DNA of 64,000 nt, from NCBI RefSeq assembly GCF_000702545.1, contig NZ_JNIO01000008.1, positions 2,077,648 to 2,141,647 on the forward strand, written 5' to 3'. Origin of the DNA: Selenomonas sp. AB3002 (GTDB taxonomy: Bacteria > Bacillota > Negativicutes > Selenomonadales > Selenomonadaceae). Below, piece by piece: positions 1-8,121 of this stretch (position 1 is its first letter; the number at the start of each line of letters is the position of its first letter). The translations under genes were made by a program, and so were the position numbers. The notes beneath the pieces were generated by a model. That model was given only the letters and a program-made list of their open reading frames with translations. It had not been told where the DNA came from and made no database searches.

Positions 1-726
1 AGTCATGAGGAACAGGGCGATAAGGCCAGCCATCAGGCAGACCCGGCCAAGGGCTTTGGACCCCTCCACCCCACGGGCGCGCACGGCATTGACCACGAGA
101 GTACCAATGGCGATGGAAGCCAGGAGGTCCATGGTCTGATAGCCGTCCTGGAAGCCCTGGGCAAAGGCGGACTCTACATAGGAACCGGTAGCGGGCATGA
201 TGTCACCCAGGGGTGCGCCGAAGGCCCGCAGGAACATAATCACCAGGAAAACCAGCAGCACCGGGGTCAGCATCTTGCCCACCCGGTCGATGAGCTTGCT
301 GGGGTTCAGAGCCAGCCAGTAGGTGGCACCGAAGAAAAAGGCCGTGTAGATGGCCTGTCCCATAGTCATGGTATCTTCCGTGAGGAAGGGGCGGATACCG
401 ATCTCAAAGGACACAGCCCCCGTGCGGGGCACGGCAAACATGGGGCCGATGGTGAGATAGAGAATCACCAAAAGGGCCGTAGCGAAAGCCGGGCGGGTCA
501 TGCGGGAGATAAACTCAATGTACTTGCCTCCCTGCATGGCGATAGCGGCAATGCCCATAAGGGGCAGGCCCACGCCGGTAATGAGGAAGCCTGCCATGGC
601 GGGCACCACATTATCCCCTGCTGCCTGTCCCAGCGCCGGCGGGAAAATCAGGTTGCCTGCGCCGAAAAAGATGGAAAACATCATGAGCCCCACACCCAGG
701 AGCTCTCCTTTACTAAGGCTGTTCAT
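1..726 (-). CDS. brnQ: BrnQ branched-chain amino acid:cation symporter, N-terminal part (left copy)
   Basis: Reads leftward from an ATG at 726 to the window edge without a stop, giving 242 residues. The start MNSLSKGELLGVGLMMFS, then FFGAGNLIFPP, is the hallmark N-terminus of the LIVCS family, which imports leucine, isoleucine and valine with Na+ or H+ through about 12 membrane helices. Several hydrophobic segments are visible. The rest of the gene lies outside the window, but the second copy at the right end supplies the C-terminus and implies 451 residues in total, normal for BrnQ. In this copy the frame is intact, unlike the right copy. A purine-rich ribosome site (AAGGAGA) precedes the start. 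Confidence 0.9.
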   Translation of the reverse strand, partial: MNSLSKGELLGVGLMMFSIFFGAGNLIFPPALGQAAGDNVVPAMAGFLITGVGLPLMGIAAIAMQGGKYIEFISRMTRPAFATALLVILYLTIGPMFAVPRTGAVSFEIGIRPFLTEDTMTMGQAIYTAFFFGATYWLALNPSKLIDRVGKMLTPVLLVFLVIMFLRAFGAPLGDIMPATGSYVESAFAQGFQDGYQTMDLLASIAIGTLVVNAVRARGVEGSKALGRVCLMAGLIALFLMT

Positions 727-1031
727 TCTGCACTCTCCTTACAACATCATACATTGTGCGCTCGCAGTGTACATCTGATGACATATAAAAAATCATGCCC
801 CATGATGCCCGAGCACGACCGAACCCGTATGACTATTGATTTTTGCTGAAGTAATTATAGCACAGGCCCATGTTACAATGCAACACATGATGCAAGAAAA
901 TCTCTCTCCAAAGTACACAGCCAAAATTTTTACATCTTCCCTGAAAATAACTATTTTTTCTTCATTAAGTGTAAACTTGACAGTCTTTTCCTTTCATCAT
1001 TCTTCCATTGACTTTCTTTAGTACCTAGTAT
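1..1031. repeat. Left copy of the window-terminal direct repeat
   Basis: Bases 1-1031 recur, in the same orientation, at 62972-64000. By eye the copies differ only in a C run (four C's near 61-64, three in the right copy) and a CC near 489-490 that is a single C in the right copy. The repeat covers the first 242 codons of brnQ and the brnQ-acyl-CoA synthetase intergenic region. The match runs to both window edges, so its true length is unknown. Confidence 0.95.
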
Positions 1032-1095
1032 AAAATTCAATTTAAGTCATTTTATTATGTTTCGAAGTCCATTTCTATAGAAAAGGATGTGCACT
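727..1095. promoter_or_regulatory. Divergent intergenic region with the acyl-CoA synthetase promoter
   Basis: The 369-bp AT-rich gap separates the divergently transcribed brnQ and acyl-CoA synthetase genes. On the + strand TTGACT (1008-1013) and TAAAAT (1031-1036) are 17 bp apart and fit a sigma-70 promoter for the synthetase. An additional TTGACA at 977-982 has no good -10 partner. I see no coding sequence; the short + strand reading frames here have no ribosome site. Confidence 0.55.
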
Positions 1096-2577
1096 ATGCT
1101 GGTACATGAGCTTATCAATCAGGGCGCAGCGAGTGATCTTGCCATCATCGATCATGAGCGCCGTTTCACTTATGCCGAATTGCAGGAAGCGGTAAAAAAT
1201 TGCCGCAACCGCCTCTACGCTGAGGGCGTGAAGCCCGGCGACCGGGTTGCCATCTTCTCCCGCAACAGCGCGGAGTTCGTCTTTGTCTACATGGCCGTGG
1301 CCTCCCTGGGCGCCATCTCCATCCCCATCAACTTCCAGCTGTCCAACCGTGAGATTGCCTACATTATAAAAGACGCCGGCGCCCGCTTCCTGGTGACCTA
1401 TGAACTCCTCAATCTGGTAGATGCCATGGCAGCCCTGCGCTGCGACATCCGCCTGAAGCAGATCGACACCAAGAACATCGGCACGAAAAAGGAAGGGCTG
1501 GAAGAAGCCCCCAGCTTCCCCTCCCATCTGGATGAGCACGCTCCCTGCGTCATCATCTACACCTCAGGCACCACCGGCAACCCCAAGGGCGCAGTGCTTT
1601 CCCACCGCAATCTGGTAGCCAACTGCGAGCAGATTGTCTACATGGGCTGCAAGTCAGAGCACAATGTGCTCTGCGTACTGCCCATGTACCACTGCTTCGG
1701 CTGGACCTGCGCCGTGCTCTATCCCCTGCACTCCGGAGCCACCGTGGTTATCCTGGACTCTTTCACCCCGAAGGAAACCATCAAGACCATCCGGGAAGAA
1801 AAGGTCACGGATATGTACGTGGTGCCCTCCATCTGCTCCCTGCTGACCAAGCTGGCCACCAAGGAAGACATGGCCTCCATGCGTCTGGTGGTCTCCGGCG
1901 GCACTACCCTGCCCTTGAAGATTGCCGAAGACTTCATGGAGAAGTTCGGCCTGGAAATCTGCGAGGGCTACGGCCTCTCCGAAACCTCCCCGGTTGTCAC
2001 CATGAACCCTCCCGGCGCTTCCAAGGTGGGCTCCAGCGGCGTGCCTGTGCATGACATCGAAGTGCGCATCGTGGACCCCCAAAACAACGATGTGCCCCAG
2101 GGTGAACCCGGCGAGCTGATCTGCCGGGGCGAAAATGTGATGCTGGGTTACTGGAACCTGCCCGAAGCCTCAAATGAAGCCCTCAGGGGCGGCTGGTTCC
2201 ACACTGCTGATGTAGCCCGCATTGACGAAGATGGCTATGTCTACATCGTGGACCGCATCAAGGACATGATCATTTCCATGGGCGAGAACATCTATCCCCG
2301 TGAGGTAGAGGAAGTGGTCTATCAGTTCCCCGGCATCGCCGAGGCAGCCGTCATCGGCATTGAAGACAAGCTGAGAGGCCAGGCAGGCGCCTGCTTCTAC
2401 AGCCTTCACGAAGGTGCCAGCGTGAACATCCGTGAGCTGAAGAAATTCCTCCAGGAAAACCTGGCCCTCTACAAGATTCCCCGCGAATTCCACGAACTGC
2501 CCCACCTGCCCCGCACTTCTACGGGCAAGATTGCCAAGCGCATGATCTGGGACGAGTTCCAGAAGAATAAGTCATAA
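1096..2577 (+). CDS. AMP-forming acyl-CoA synthetase (long-chain fatty acid-CoA ligase type)
   Basis: Class I adenylate-forming enzyme that activates a carboxylic (probably fatty) acid with ATP and transfers it to CoA in the cytosol. Visible motifs are the phosphate-binding loop YTSGTTGNPKG (about residue 155), the A5-type GYGLSETSP, the hinge DRIKDMIISMGENIYP and the C-terminal catalytic lysine motif TSTGKIAKR. Length of 493 residues is usual for the family. The ATG at 1096 is preferred because AAAGGA lies 9 bp upstream; an in-frame ATG at 1087 would overlap that site. It stands alone with its own promoter. The exact acid cannot be told from sequence; O-succinylbenzoate-type ligases are related, but no menaquinone neighbours support that. 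Confidence 0.85.
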   Translation: MLVHELINQGAASDLAIIDHERRFTYAELQEAVKNCRNRLYAEGVKPGDRVAIFSRNSAEFVFVYMAVASLGAISIPINFQLSNREIAYIIKDAGARFLVTYELLNLVDAMAALRCDIRLKQIDTKNIGTKKEGLEEAPSFPSHLDEHAPCVIIYTSGTTGNPKGAVLSHRNLVANCEQIVYMGCKSEHNVLCVLPMYHCFGWTCAVLYPLHSGATVVILDSFTPKETIKTIREEKVTDMYVVPSICSLLTKLATKEDMASMRLVVSGGTTLPLKIAEDFMEKFGLEICEGYGLSETSPVVTMNPPGASKVGSSGVPVHDIEVRIVDPQNNDVPQGEPGELICRGENVMLGYWNLPEASNEALRGGWFHTADVARIDEDGYVYIVDRIKDMIISMGENIYPREVEEVVYQFPGIAEAAVIGIEDKLRGQAGACFYSLHEGASVNIRELKKFLQENLALYKIPREFHELPHLPRTSTGKIAKRMIWDEFQKNKS

Positions 2578-2591
2578 CTCAGACAGGATTC

Positions 2592-2652
2592 ATACCTCCT
2601 TCCGTCGAACTTATGCCGTAAGAGCAACCGCAAGTTCCCGCGAAGGAGGTAT
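2592..2652 (+). promoter_or_regulatory. Hairpin that sequesters the Shine-Dalgarno of the next gene
   Basis: TACCTCCTTC (2593-2602) is the exact complement of GAAGGAGGTA (2642-2651), which contains the ribosome site of the gene starting at 2657. An inner stem GAACTT (2607-2612)/AAGTTC (2632-2637) stacks inside it. The folded form hides the ribosome site, suggesting translational control, for example a thermometer or a protein- or RNA-opened switch. No poly-U follows, so it is not a terminator. Confidence 0.5.
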
Positions 2653-2656
2653 TTTC

Positions 2657-3310
2657 ATGAGCAACAGCCGCAAGTTTCTGAGCCTGCGTCCCTTCCTGCT
2701 GGCCCTGTGCCTGATTTTCGCCGCCACCCTGCCTGCCAGCGCAGAAAAGACCAACTGGGTGGACGATAGCTACGATTTCCACAAAATCCAGAAGGCCCTT
2801 ATCTACGATATCGAGCTGACGGATACGGAGGAATTTGAAAGCGACCTATTGGAGCAGACCTTGCAGGAGGATTATTGGAAAAATGCCATGCGTCCCAAGT
2901 ACCAGGTGCTCGACGCCGCCAAAGCCGCCCTGCTGTCGCCGGAAAATCCCCAGCTGGCAGCTGATGTCTACATCAAGGCAGAGCTTCTGAAATGGCACGA
3001 TGACTCCTATGTGAAACCCGCCTACACTTCCTGGGAAACCCGGAAATCCACCCGCACCAAAAGGATGCCCAACGGAGAGAAAATAGAAGAGACCTACTAT
3101 ACAGAAGTACCGGTCTACCATCCTCCCCAGACTGTCTATACCTCCACTGTGCGCCTGCGCTTCGAGGTCTTTGACAGCAAGACGGGGAAGAAAGTCATGG
3201 CCCGGGACGAGCTGCGTCTGCGGGACGATTCCCACCACGGCCAGAAAGGAATTTTCGGGCGCATCTGCAAGTCCTTCTTTGACGACCTGAACAAAAAAAT
3301 CACCAGATAG
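2657..3310 (+). CDS. Secreted protein of unknown function
   Basis: I do not recognise a named family. The 217-residue product starts with a typical signal peptide: basic residues, then the hydrophobic stretch FLLALCLIFAATLP, with likely cleavage after ASA (residue 28-29). The mature part is hydrophilic and Tyr-rich, with a central arm containing ETYYTEVPVYHPPQTVY followed by a beta-like RLRFEVFDSKTGKKVMARDE segment, reminiscent of periplasmic proteins of the DUF4136 kind, but this is only a resemblance. The very strong ribosome site AAGGAGGT lies within the hairpin described at 2592-2652. It ends 16 bp before an SLH-domain remnant in another frame. Confidence 0.7.
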   Translation: MSNSRKFLSLRPFLLALCLIFAATLPASAEKTNWVDDSYDFHKIQKALIYDIELTDTEEFESDLLEQTLQEDYWKNAMRPKYQVLDAAKAALLSPENPQLAADVYIKAELLKWHDDSYVKPAYTSWETRKSTRTKRMPNGEKIEETYYTEVPVYHPPQTVYTSTVRLRFEVFDSKTGKKVMARDELRLRDDSHHGQKGIFGRICKSFFDDLNKKITR

Positions 3311-3323
3311 CCCCTCACGGCAC

Positions 3324-3597
3324 CTGGCAGCAGGCAACCCCTTCACCGACGTTCCCCGGGAGCACTGGGCCTACGATGCCGTCGAGCAGCTGGCTGCAGA
3401 CAACGTCATCGAGGGTTATGGCGATGACACCTACCGTGGAGACCGCCTCCTCACCCGCTATGAAATGGCCCAGATAACAGCCAGAGCCATGAACAGGACC
3501 ATGCTTCCCCCCATAGACCAGGTCCTGCTGAACTGCCAGAGGCTTCCTGGGAGAAGTGCGCTGCTACTTCTGATGACAATTCCACAGAAAAAATAGC
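3324..3597 (+). pseudogene. Remnant of an SLH-domain outer-membrane protein (OmpM type)
   Basis: In the frame of 3333 the sequence reads NPFTDVPREHWAYDAVEQ, then LAADNVIEGYGDDTYRGD and RYEMAQITARAMNR. This is a nearly complete S-layer homology domain, as found at the N-terminus of OmpM porins that tether the outer membrane to peptidoglycan in Negativicutes. It has no start codon, ribosome site or signal peptide. After about 60 residues it degenerates and stops at 3597, with no coiled coil or beta-barrel. It is therefore the 5' scrap of a deleted or duplicated ompM gene. Confidence 0.7.
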
Positions 3598-3653
3598 CCG
3601 AAGGCTGTTGGACCGCTTCCCCTCAGGAAGCGCCACAGGCCTTCGGGCTTTCT
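3588..3653. terminator. Bidirectional terminator
   Basis: AGCCCGAAGGC (3595-3605) pairs with GCCTTCGGGCT (3639-3649), enclosing an inner stem CGCTTCC/GGAAGCG. An A-run lies on the left and T-rich sequence on the right, so it can end both the + strand unit and the - strand gene at 3670-4116. Confidence 0.75.
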
Positions 3654-3669
3654 ATGCTTTCATGCAAAA

Positions 3670-4116
3670 TCAATCGCGCAGCTCGCACTTGATTTTCACG
3701 ATAGTCCCATTCACTACTTTGAATTCCATTTTCTTGCTGTAATCGCTGCTGTAGTAAACGTACTCCGTATCATCGTAATCACGGTCTACCTTGTCTGCCC
3801 TGCCATACACATCAGACAGCACAGCTTCGCTCATGCCCACCGTGACACCGCCGGGAGTAGCGCCTGCACTATTAGTCTCGATTTCCTCCACCAGATTGGG
3901 GTTATGGTCAGCCACATCAATTACAATGCCATTGGGGAAGTAGATCTTGTCACCGGCGACAGCGTCAGGAGTGCCCAGTTTCGCCCTGGCAGATTCTACG
4001 GTGGAGCCAGGAGCCACTCCATCGATGGCGATGCTGTCACTGGAAACGCTTGCCACACAAAAGGCTGAAGCCGTCAGCATAAGCCCTGCCAGCAGAGCTG
4101 TTACCTTCTTTTTCAT
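3670..4116 (-). CDS. Small secreted protein with two BamE/SmpA-like half-repeats
   Basis: A 148-residue protein with a signal peptide (MKKKVTALLAGLMLTASA). The mature part has two similar halves: DGVAPGSTVESARAKLGTPD followed by a strand-like KIYFPNGIVIDV, and GGVTVGMSEAVLSDVYGRAD followed by EYVYYSSDYSKKMEFKV. The pattern G-x-x-x-G-x-(S/T)-x-x-x-(A/V)-x-x-x-(L/Y)-G-x-(P/A)-D is typical of BamE/OmlA-like and related periplasmic folds. No lipobox is seen. Function unknown. The ribosome site GGAGGC precedes the ATG. The gene is monocistronic, with the shared terminator at 3588-3653. Confidence 0.7.
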   Translation of the reverse strand: MKKKVTALLAGLMLTASAFCVASVSSDSIAIDGVAPGSTVESARAKLGTPDAVAGDKIYFPNGIVIDVADHNPNLVEEIETNSAGATPGGVTVGMSEAVLSDVYGRADKVDRDYDDTEYVYYSSDYSKKMEFKVVNGTIVKIKCELRD

Positions 4117-4284
4117 CTCATTGCCTCCTAACTCACTTGAGCAATCTCTTCGTGTGCCGGATTATTTCTATAAAACCAACAAAAAATCCTGCCCCGGGCA
4201 CTGTTCCTTAAGGCTCCTTTTATAAAAACCCCTTCAATAGTCTATACGATTGAGAAAGGAAAGCATTACAAGAAATTCAAAAAA
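4117..4284. other. Intergenic region between rsmG and the small secreted-protein gene
   Basis: AT-rich 168 bp holding the leader of the gene ending at 3670 (ribosome site near 4122-4128) and the 3' end of the rsmG transcript. I see no clear terminator, promoter pair or reading frame. Confidence 0.4.
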
Positions 4285-4998
4285 TCACAGAGGTTTTTTC
4301 GTAGGCGTGCCCGCTTTCCTGGGATAGGCCTTCGGCGTGAGCTTCAATTTCTTCACCGTCACAATAGCCCGCTTGTCCTCAAGGCCCGGCAGGGCCACTT
4401 CCCGGCACTTGGAAGCAGACCCTCCCAGCAGGGCGAGGGCCCGAACTGCAGCCTCCGCTTCCTCCGCATATTTAGCCCCCTTGAGAGCCACCAGGAAGCC
4501 GCCTTTTTTCACAAAGGGCAGCGTGTACTCTGCCAAAACAGGCAAGGCCGCCACGGCGCGGCTTACGGCAAGGTCGAACTTCTCGCGATAGGCCTTGTTC
4601 CGCGCCCCCTCCTCAGCCCGGGCATGGACACAGGCAACTTCCTGCAGGCCCAATTCCTCCACCACTGCTTCCAGGAACCCCACCCGCTTCTGCAGGGAAT
4701 CCATGAGGGTGAGCTTCAGGTCAGGCCGGTAGATTTTCAGCGGCAGCCCCGGGAAACCGGCTCCCGTGCCCACATCAATCACCGTTGCCCCCTCTGCAAA
4801 GAGCCCCGTCTCCAAGGCCGTCAGGCTGTCCACCATGTGCTTCACCGCCACTTCCTGCGCTTCCGTGATGGCGGTGAGGTTCATCTTCTCATTCCACTCT
4901 ATGAGCATTTCATAATAACGGGTGAACTGCTGCAGCTGGTTATCACTTAACTGCAAACCTGCCGCCTCTGCAGCCTCTGCCATAAACTTTTGAAACAT
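4285..4998 (-). CDS. rsmG: RsmG, 16S rRNA (guanine527-N7)-methyltransferase
   Basis: Rossmann-fold SAM-dependent methyltransferase that methylates G527 of 16S rRNA. The SAM-binding motif VIDVGTGAGFPGLPLKI, NEKMNLTAI and the later KFDLAVSRAVAALPVL segment are diagnostic of RsmG/GidB. The ATG at 4998 is preferred (AAGAGG lies 7-12 bp upstream) and gives 237 residues, the usual size; a TTG at 5055 in the same frame is possible but less likely. Here the gene is not next to mnmG or parAB, where it commonly sits. Promoter at 5081-5109. Confidence 0.93.
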   Translation of the reverse strand: MFQKFMAEAAEAAGLQLSDNQLQQFTRYYEMLIEWNEKMNLTAITEAQEVAVKHMVDSLTALETGLFAEGATVIDVGTGAGFPGLPLKIYRPDLKLTLMDSLQKRVGFLEAVVEELGLQEVACVHARAEEGARNKAYREKFDLAVSRAVAALPVLAEYTLPFVKKGGFLVALKGAKYAEEAEAAVRALALLGGSASKCREVALPGLEDKRAIVTVKKLKLTPKAYPRKAGTPTKKPL

Positions 4999-5080
4999 TT
5001 TGTCTACCTCTTGCACACTAATATACTTATTACAAGCAAGTTTCCATACTTGCAAACTAGCGAAAACTCCTTATGAAATC

Positions 5081-5109
5081 AGTATAGATTGCCCCTCTTG
5101 CTCTGTCAA
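5081..5109 (-). promoter_or_regulatory. rsmG promoter
   Basis: On the - strand TTGACA (5109-5104) and TATACT (5086-5081) are 17 bp apart, a near-consensus sigma-70 promoter. The leader contains a small hairpin GCAAGT-N6-ACTTGC. Confidence 0.75.
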
Positions 5110-5309
5110 TGTACCCATTGTTTATGATTACTTTTGTCCTCTTATTAAAAACTATAGTTTACAGTTATCATTCTATTCTTTTTAAATATTGGCCTTTCTG
5201 TCAAAAATCATTATAATAGGGAACATCACTATTTTACATAGTTGATATACCGGTAACATATATCATAGCATTTTGCCGGTCAGAGAAGAAATTTTTATCC
5301 TGTGCCCAA

Positions 5310-5412
5310 GTGAGTGAGGGGCACAGGTACAGCATAAGCGGAACGTGTGGAATCTGGCTGCAGGCCGGAGTCCAAGTGAAGCGTCGCTGTACCTGTGAAC
5401 CGAACGCCTTGG
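5310..5412. repeat. Palindromic repeat, family A, copy 1
   Basis: CACAGGTACAGC (5322-5333) pairs perfectly with GCTGTACCTGTG (5386-5397). The interior carries the family core AAGCGGAACGTGTGGAA and AGTCCAAGTGAAGCGT. The element ends at GAACGCCTT, just before the malic enzyme ribosome site. Copies 2 and 3 have other arm sequences that are also perfectly complementary. The rest of the gap 4999-5448 is AT-rich and, apart from the rsmG promoter, shows no gene. Confidence 0.85.
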
Positions 5413-5448
5413 CGGGAATGGACCGGCCACACGGAAAGGATGTTACTT

Positions 5449-6714
5449 ATGAAAAAGGAAAATGTAAACCAAGCTTCTCTCGAGCTCCATCAGGAAAGCC
5501 AGGGCAAAATCGAAATCATGAGCAAGGTGCCCCTGAACACCCAGCGCGACCTGACCCTGGCCTACAGTCCCGGGGTAGCAGCCCCCTGCCTGGCCATCAA
5601 AGACGAGCCAGAGAAGATTTACGACTATACTTCCAAGAGCAATCTGGTGGCAGTAGTCACCAACGGCACTGCCGTCCTGGGCCTGGGCGCCATCGGCGCA
5701 GGCGCAGGCCTGCCCGTCATGGAAGGCAAGGCCATCCTCTTCAAGGGCTTCGCAGGTGTGGACTCCGTCCCCATCGCCCTTGACTCCAAAGACCCCCAGG
5801 AAATCATCCGGGCCGTGGAAATGATGGCCCCCACCTTCGGCGGCATCAATCTGGAGGACATCAAAGCTCCCGAGTGCTTCGTCATCGAAAACGAGCTCAA
5901 GAAAAGACTTGATATCCCCGTCTTCCACGATGACCAGCACGGCACCGCCATTGTGGTAGCTTCTGCCCTCATCAACGCCCTCAGAGTGGTGAAGAAGGAC
6001 ATGGGCGCCATCCGCGTAGTAGTGAACGGCGCAGGCGCCGCCGGCCAGGCCATCACCCGCCTGCTGGTCTCCCTGGGCGTGCAGGACATCCTGCTCTGCG
6101 ACACCAAGGGTGCCATCTACGAAGGCCGTCCCGAGGGCATGAATCCCTTTAAGGACGACATCGCCAAGATCACCAACCGCCAGATGCACAAAGGCAGCCT
6201 TGCAGAAGTGCTGAAAGGCGCCGACGTCTTCGTAGGCGTCTCCGTGGCAGGCTGCGTCACCGAGGAAATGGTGCGCTCCATGGCAGATGATCCCATCATC
6301 ATGGCCATGGCCAACCCCACCCCGGAAATCATGCCGGAACTGGCCCACAAGGCCGGCGCCCGCATAGTCTGCACAGGCCGCTCCGACTATCCCAACCAGG
6401 TGAACAACCTGCTGGCCTTCCCGGGCATCTTCCGTGGCGCTTTGGACGTCCGTGCCAAGGAAATCAATGAAGAAATGAAACTGGCAGCCGCCCATGCCAT
6501 CGCCAGCCTCATTTCCGAGAAGGAGCTTGCTCCCAATCATGTCATCACCAGCCCCTTCGACCCGAGAGTGGCTCCCGCAGTAGCCAAGGCCGTGGCAAAA
6601 GCCGCCATAGAAACAGGCGTTGCAAGAAGCCACAACATGACTCCCACGGACGTAGCCGCCCACACCAGGGCACTGCTGGCAGGCATGAACAGAAAGCAGC
6701 AGGTCAGCGCCTAA
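5449..6714 (+). CDS. Malic enzyme (NAD(P)-dependent, decarboxylating)
   Basis: Converts L-malate to pyruvate and CO2 with reduction of NAD(P). The 421-residue product has the short bacterial malic-enzyme layout: SPGVAAPC, then NGTAVLGLGAIGAGAGLPVM with GKA, the metal/substrate motif DDQHGTAIV, the nucleotide-binding VVNGAGAAGQAI, and MANPTPEIMP. No phosphotransacetylase domain is attached. The ATG at 5449 is chosen because GGAAAGGA lies 8 bp upstream; the longer frame from 5395 starts inside the palindromic repeat. Flanked on both sides by family A palindromes (copies 1 and 2). Cofactor preference cannot be read with confidence. Confidence 0.9.
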   Translation: MKKENVNQASLELHQESQGKIEIMSKVPLNTQRDLTLAYSPGVAAPCLAIKDEPEKIYDYTSKSNLVAVVTNGTAVLGLGAIGAGAGLPVMEGKAILFKGFAGVDSVPIALDSKDPQEIIRAVEMMAPTFGGINLEDIKAPECFVIENELKKRLDIPVFHDDQHGTAIVVASALINALRVVKKDMGAIRVVVNGAGAAGQAITRLLVSLGVQDILLCDTKGAIYEGRPEGMNPFKDDIAKITNRQMHKGSLAEVLKGADVFVGVSVAGCVTEEMVRSMADDPIIMAMANPTPEIMPELAHKAGARIVCTGRSDYPNQVNNLLAFPGIFRGALDVRAKEINEEMKLAAAHAIASLISEKELAPNHVITSPFDPRVAPAVAKAVAKAAIETGVARSHNMTPTDVAAHTRALLAGMNRKQQVSA

Positions 6715-6739
6715 GCCATGCTTTACTAAGCGTATGTAA

Positions 6740-6832
6740 GTGAGGGACAGGGGCATGACATAAGCGGAACGTGTGGAATCTGGCCGCAGGCCGGAGTCCA
6801 AGTGAAGCGTTGTCATGCCCCTGCCCCGAACG
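6740..6832. repeat. Palindromic repeat, family A, copy 2
   Basis: CAGGGGCATGACA (6748-6760) pairs perfectly with TGTCATGCCCCTG (6811-6823) around the same core as copy 1 (AAGCGGAACGTGTGGAA, AGTCCAAGTGAAGCGT). It lies just downstream of the malic enzyme gene and ends with GAACGCCTTAG. Confidence 0.85.
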
Positions 6833-6849
6833 CCTTAGAACACTAAACT

Positions 6850-6900
6850 AAAAAGCAGATGCACCATCATCCCCCAGATGAATGGTACATCTGCTTTTTT
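6850..6900. terminator. Bidirectional terminator
   Basis: AAAAAGCAGATG and CATCTGCTTTTTT form a long stem with an inner CCAT/ATGG. It can terminate both the malic enzyme unit and the flavin reductase operon. Confidence 0.8.
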
Positions 6901-6908
6901 AATGCCGC

Positions 6909-7787
6909 TCAGCTCTTGCCGCGCAAATACTTCACAGCCCCCAGCCCTGCCTCAGCGCCCTGATACACCGCCTTGGCAATCTGCAGGAGCCCGCCCGTGC
7001 AGTCACCTGCGGCAAAGATGCCGGGAACATTGGTGGCCCCATGCTCATCCGCCTTGAGGCTGCCATTCTCCAGCATCACTCCCATTTTCCGGGCCAGCTC
7101 CGTACTGCCCGCAGTGCCCAGAGCGATAAACAGGCCATCCAAAGGCAGCTCCCTGCCGCCCTCAAATACAGCTTTTTCCACCCGGTCCCCGCCTTGGAGA
7201 GAAGCGAGCCTTTCCCGGCAAACCTCAACACCGGCGGGGATTTTTTCTGCCTCCGGCTCCTCTCCATTGGTGAAAAGATACACCTTGGCCGCATGGGGCA
7301 GCAGGGCCTCCGCCTCGTGCAGGGCATATTCCCCCGCCCCCAGCACAGCCACAATCCTGCCCCGGTAGAAAAAGGCATCACAGGTGGCGCAATAGCTCAC
7401 CCCATGGCCCTCGAACTCTTTGATACCCGGCAGGGAAACAGTCTTGCGGGAGGCACCGGCAGCGATGATGACAGCATCTGCCGTATATTCAGCCTGAGGA
7501 GATTTGGCCTTGAAGCTCTTGAAGTCATCACCGTAAGCCAGCTCCACCAGCTCATCCTCGACAAATTCAACGCCCAGGGCCCTGGCCCCCTCTATGCCGC
7601 GGCGCTCAAGTTCCGCACCTGAAACCGGCGTTTCCAGGCCATAGTAATTCTCTATCAGTTCAGCCTTGCCCAAAGCGCCGGATTTCAGCCCTTTATGAAT
7701 GACCATCACCTCAGCCCCGCCCCGTCGGGCATAAAGGGCCGCAGAGACACCAGCAGGCCCTGCTCCCAGAACCATCACCTTTCCCAT
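6909..7787 (-). CDS. Thioredoxin reductase-like flavoprotein
   Basis: A 292-residue two-domain FAD protein. It shows the FAD loop VLGAGPAGVSAALYA, the redox-active CATC pair (in SYCATCDAFFYRG), and the C-terminal FAD motif GIFAAGDCTGG. The second dinucleotide loop reads VLGAGEYALHEA, and the arginine motif HRRxxxR that binds the NADPH 2'-phosphate in classical TrxB is absent (AKVYLFTNGEEPEAE stands there). The electron donor may therefore not be NADPH; ferredoxin-linked flavin thioredoxin reductases of clostridia lack the same motif. It is the last gene of an ArsR-thioredoxin-reductase operon, 12 bp after the thioredoxin gene, so thioredoxin is the likely partner. Confidence 0.85.
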   Translation of the reverse strand: MGKVMVLGAGPAGVSAALYARRGGAEVMVIHKGLKSGALGKAELIENYYGLETPVSGAELERRGIEGARALGVEFVEDELVELAYGDDFKSFKAKSPQAEYTADAVIIAAGASRKTVSLPGIKEFEGHGVSYCATCDAFFYRGRIVAVLGAGEYALHEAEALLPHAAKVYLFTNGEEPEAEKIPAGVEVCRERLASLQGGDRVEKAVFEGGRELPLDGLFIALGTAGSTELARKMGVMLENGSLKADEHGATNVPGIFAAGDCTGGLLQIAKAVYQGAEAGLGAVKYLRGKS

Positions 7788-7799
7788 CCGGATCCCCCC

Positions 7800-8108
7800 T
7801 TATACCAGCAGGCTTTCCACCTGTGCCTTGGGCATCAGCCCCAGGGCCTCATTCACCTTCTTGCCATCCTTGAACACCACCAGAGTGGGTATGGACATGA
7901 TGCCGAACTGCTGGGCCAAAGCCTGCTGCTCATCCACATTCACCTTGCCCACCTTCACCTCAGGGTGGTCAGCGGCCACTTCCTCGATGATGGGACCGAG
8001 AGCCCGGCAGGGACCGCACCACTCAGCCCAGAAATCCAGCAGCACCGTGCCCTTGGCCTGCAATACTTCCTCAGCAAAATTCTCACTGGTAATAACCTTC
8101 GTGCTCAT
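7800..8108 (-). CDS. trxA: Thioredoxin
   Basis: A 102-residue classical thioredoxin, a cytosolic dithiol reductant. It has LDFWAEWCGPCRALGP with the WCGPC active site, VDEQQALAQQFGIMSIPTL with the cis-proline, and KDGKKV. The ATG at 8108 is chosen because GGAGG lies 8 bp upstream; the reading frame extends to 8141 into the upstream regulator gene. Middle gene of the three-gene operon with the ArsR-type regulator and the reductase. Confidence 0.95.
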   Translation of the reverse strand: MSTKVITSENFAEEVLQAKGTVLLDFWAEWCGPCRALGPIIEEVAADHPEVKVGKVNVDEQQALAQQFGIMSIPTLVVFKDGKKVNEALGLMPKAQVESLLV

Positions 8109-8121
8109 AAGCAAATCCTCC

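Noticed and set aside
5443..6816. A 457-residue open frame on the - strand
   Set aside because: Shadow of malic enzyme; the opposite strand has all catalytic motifs.
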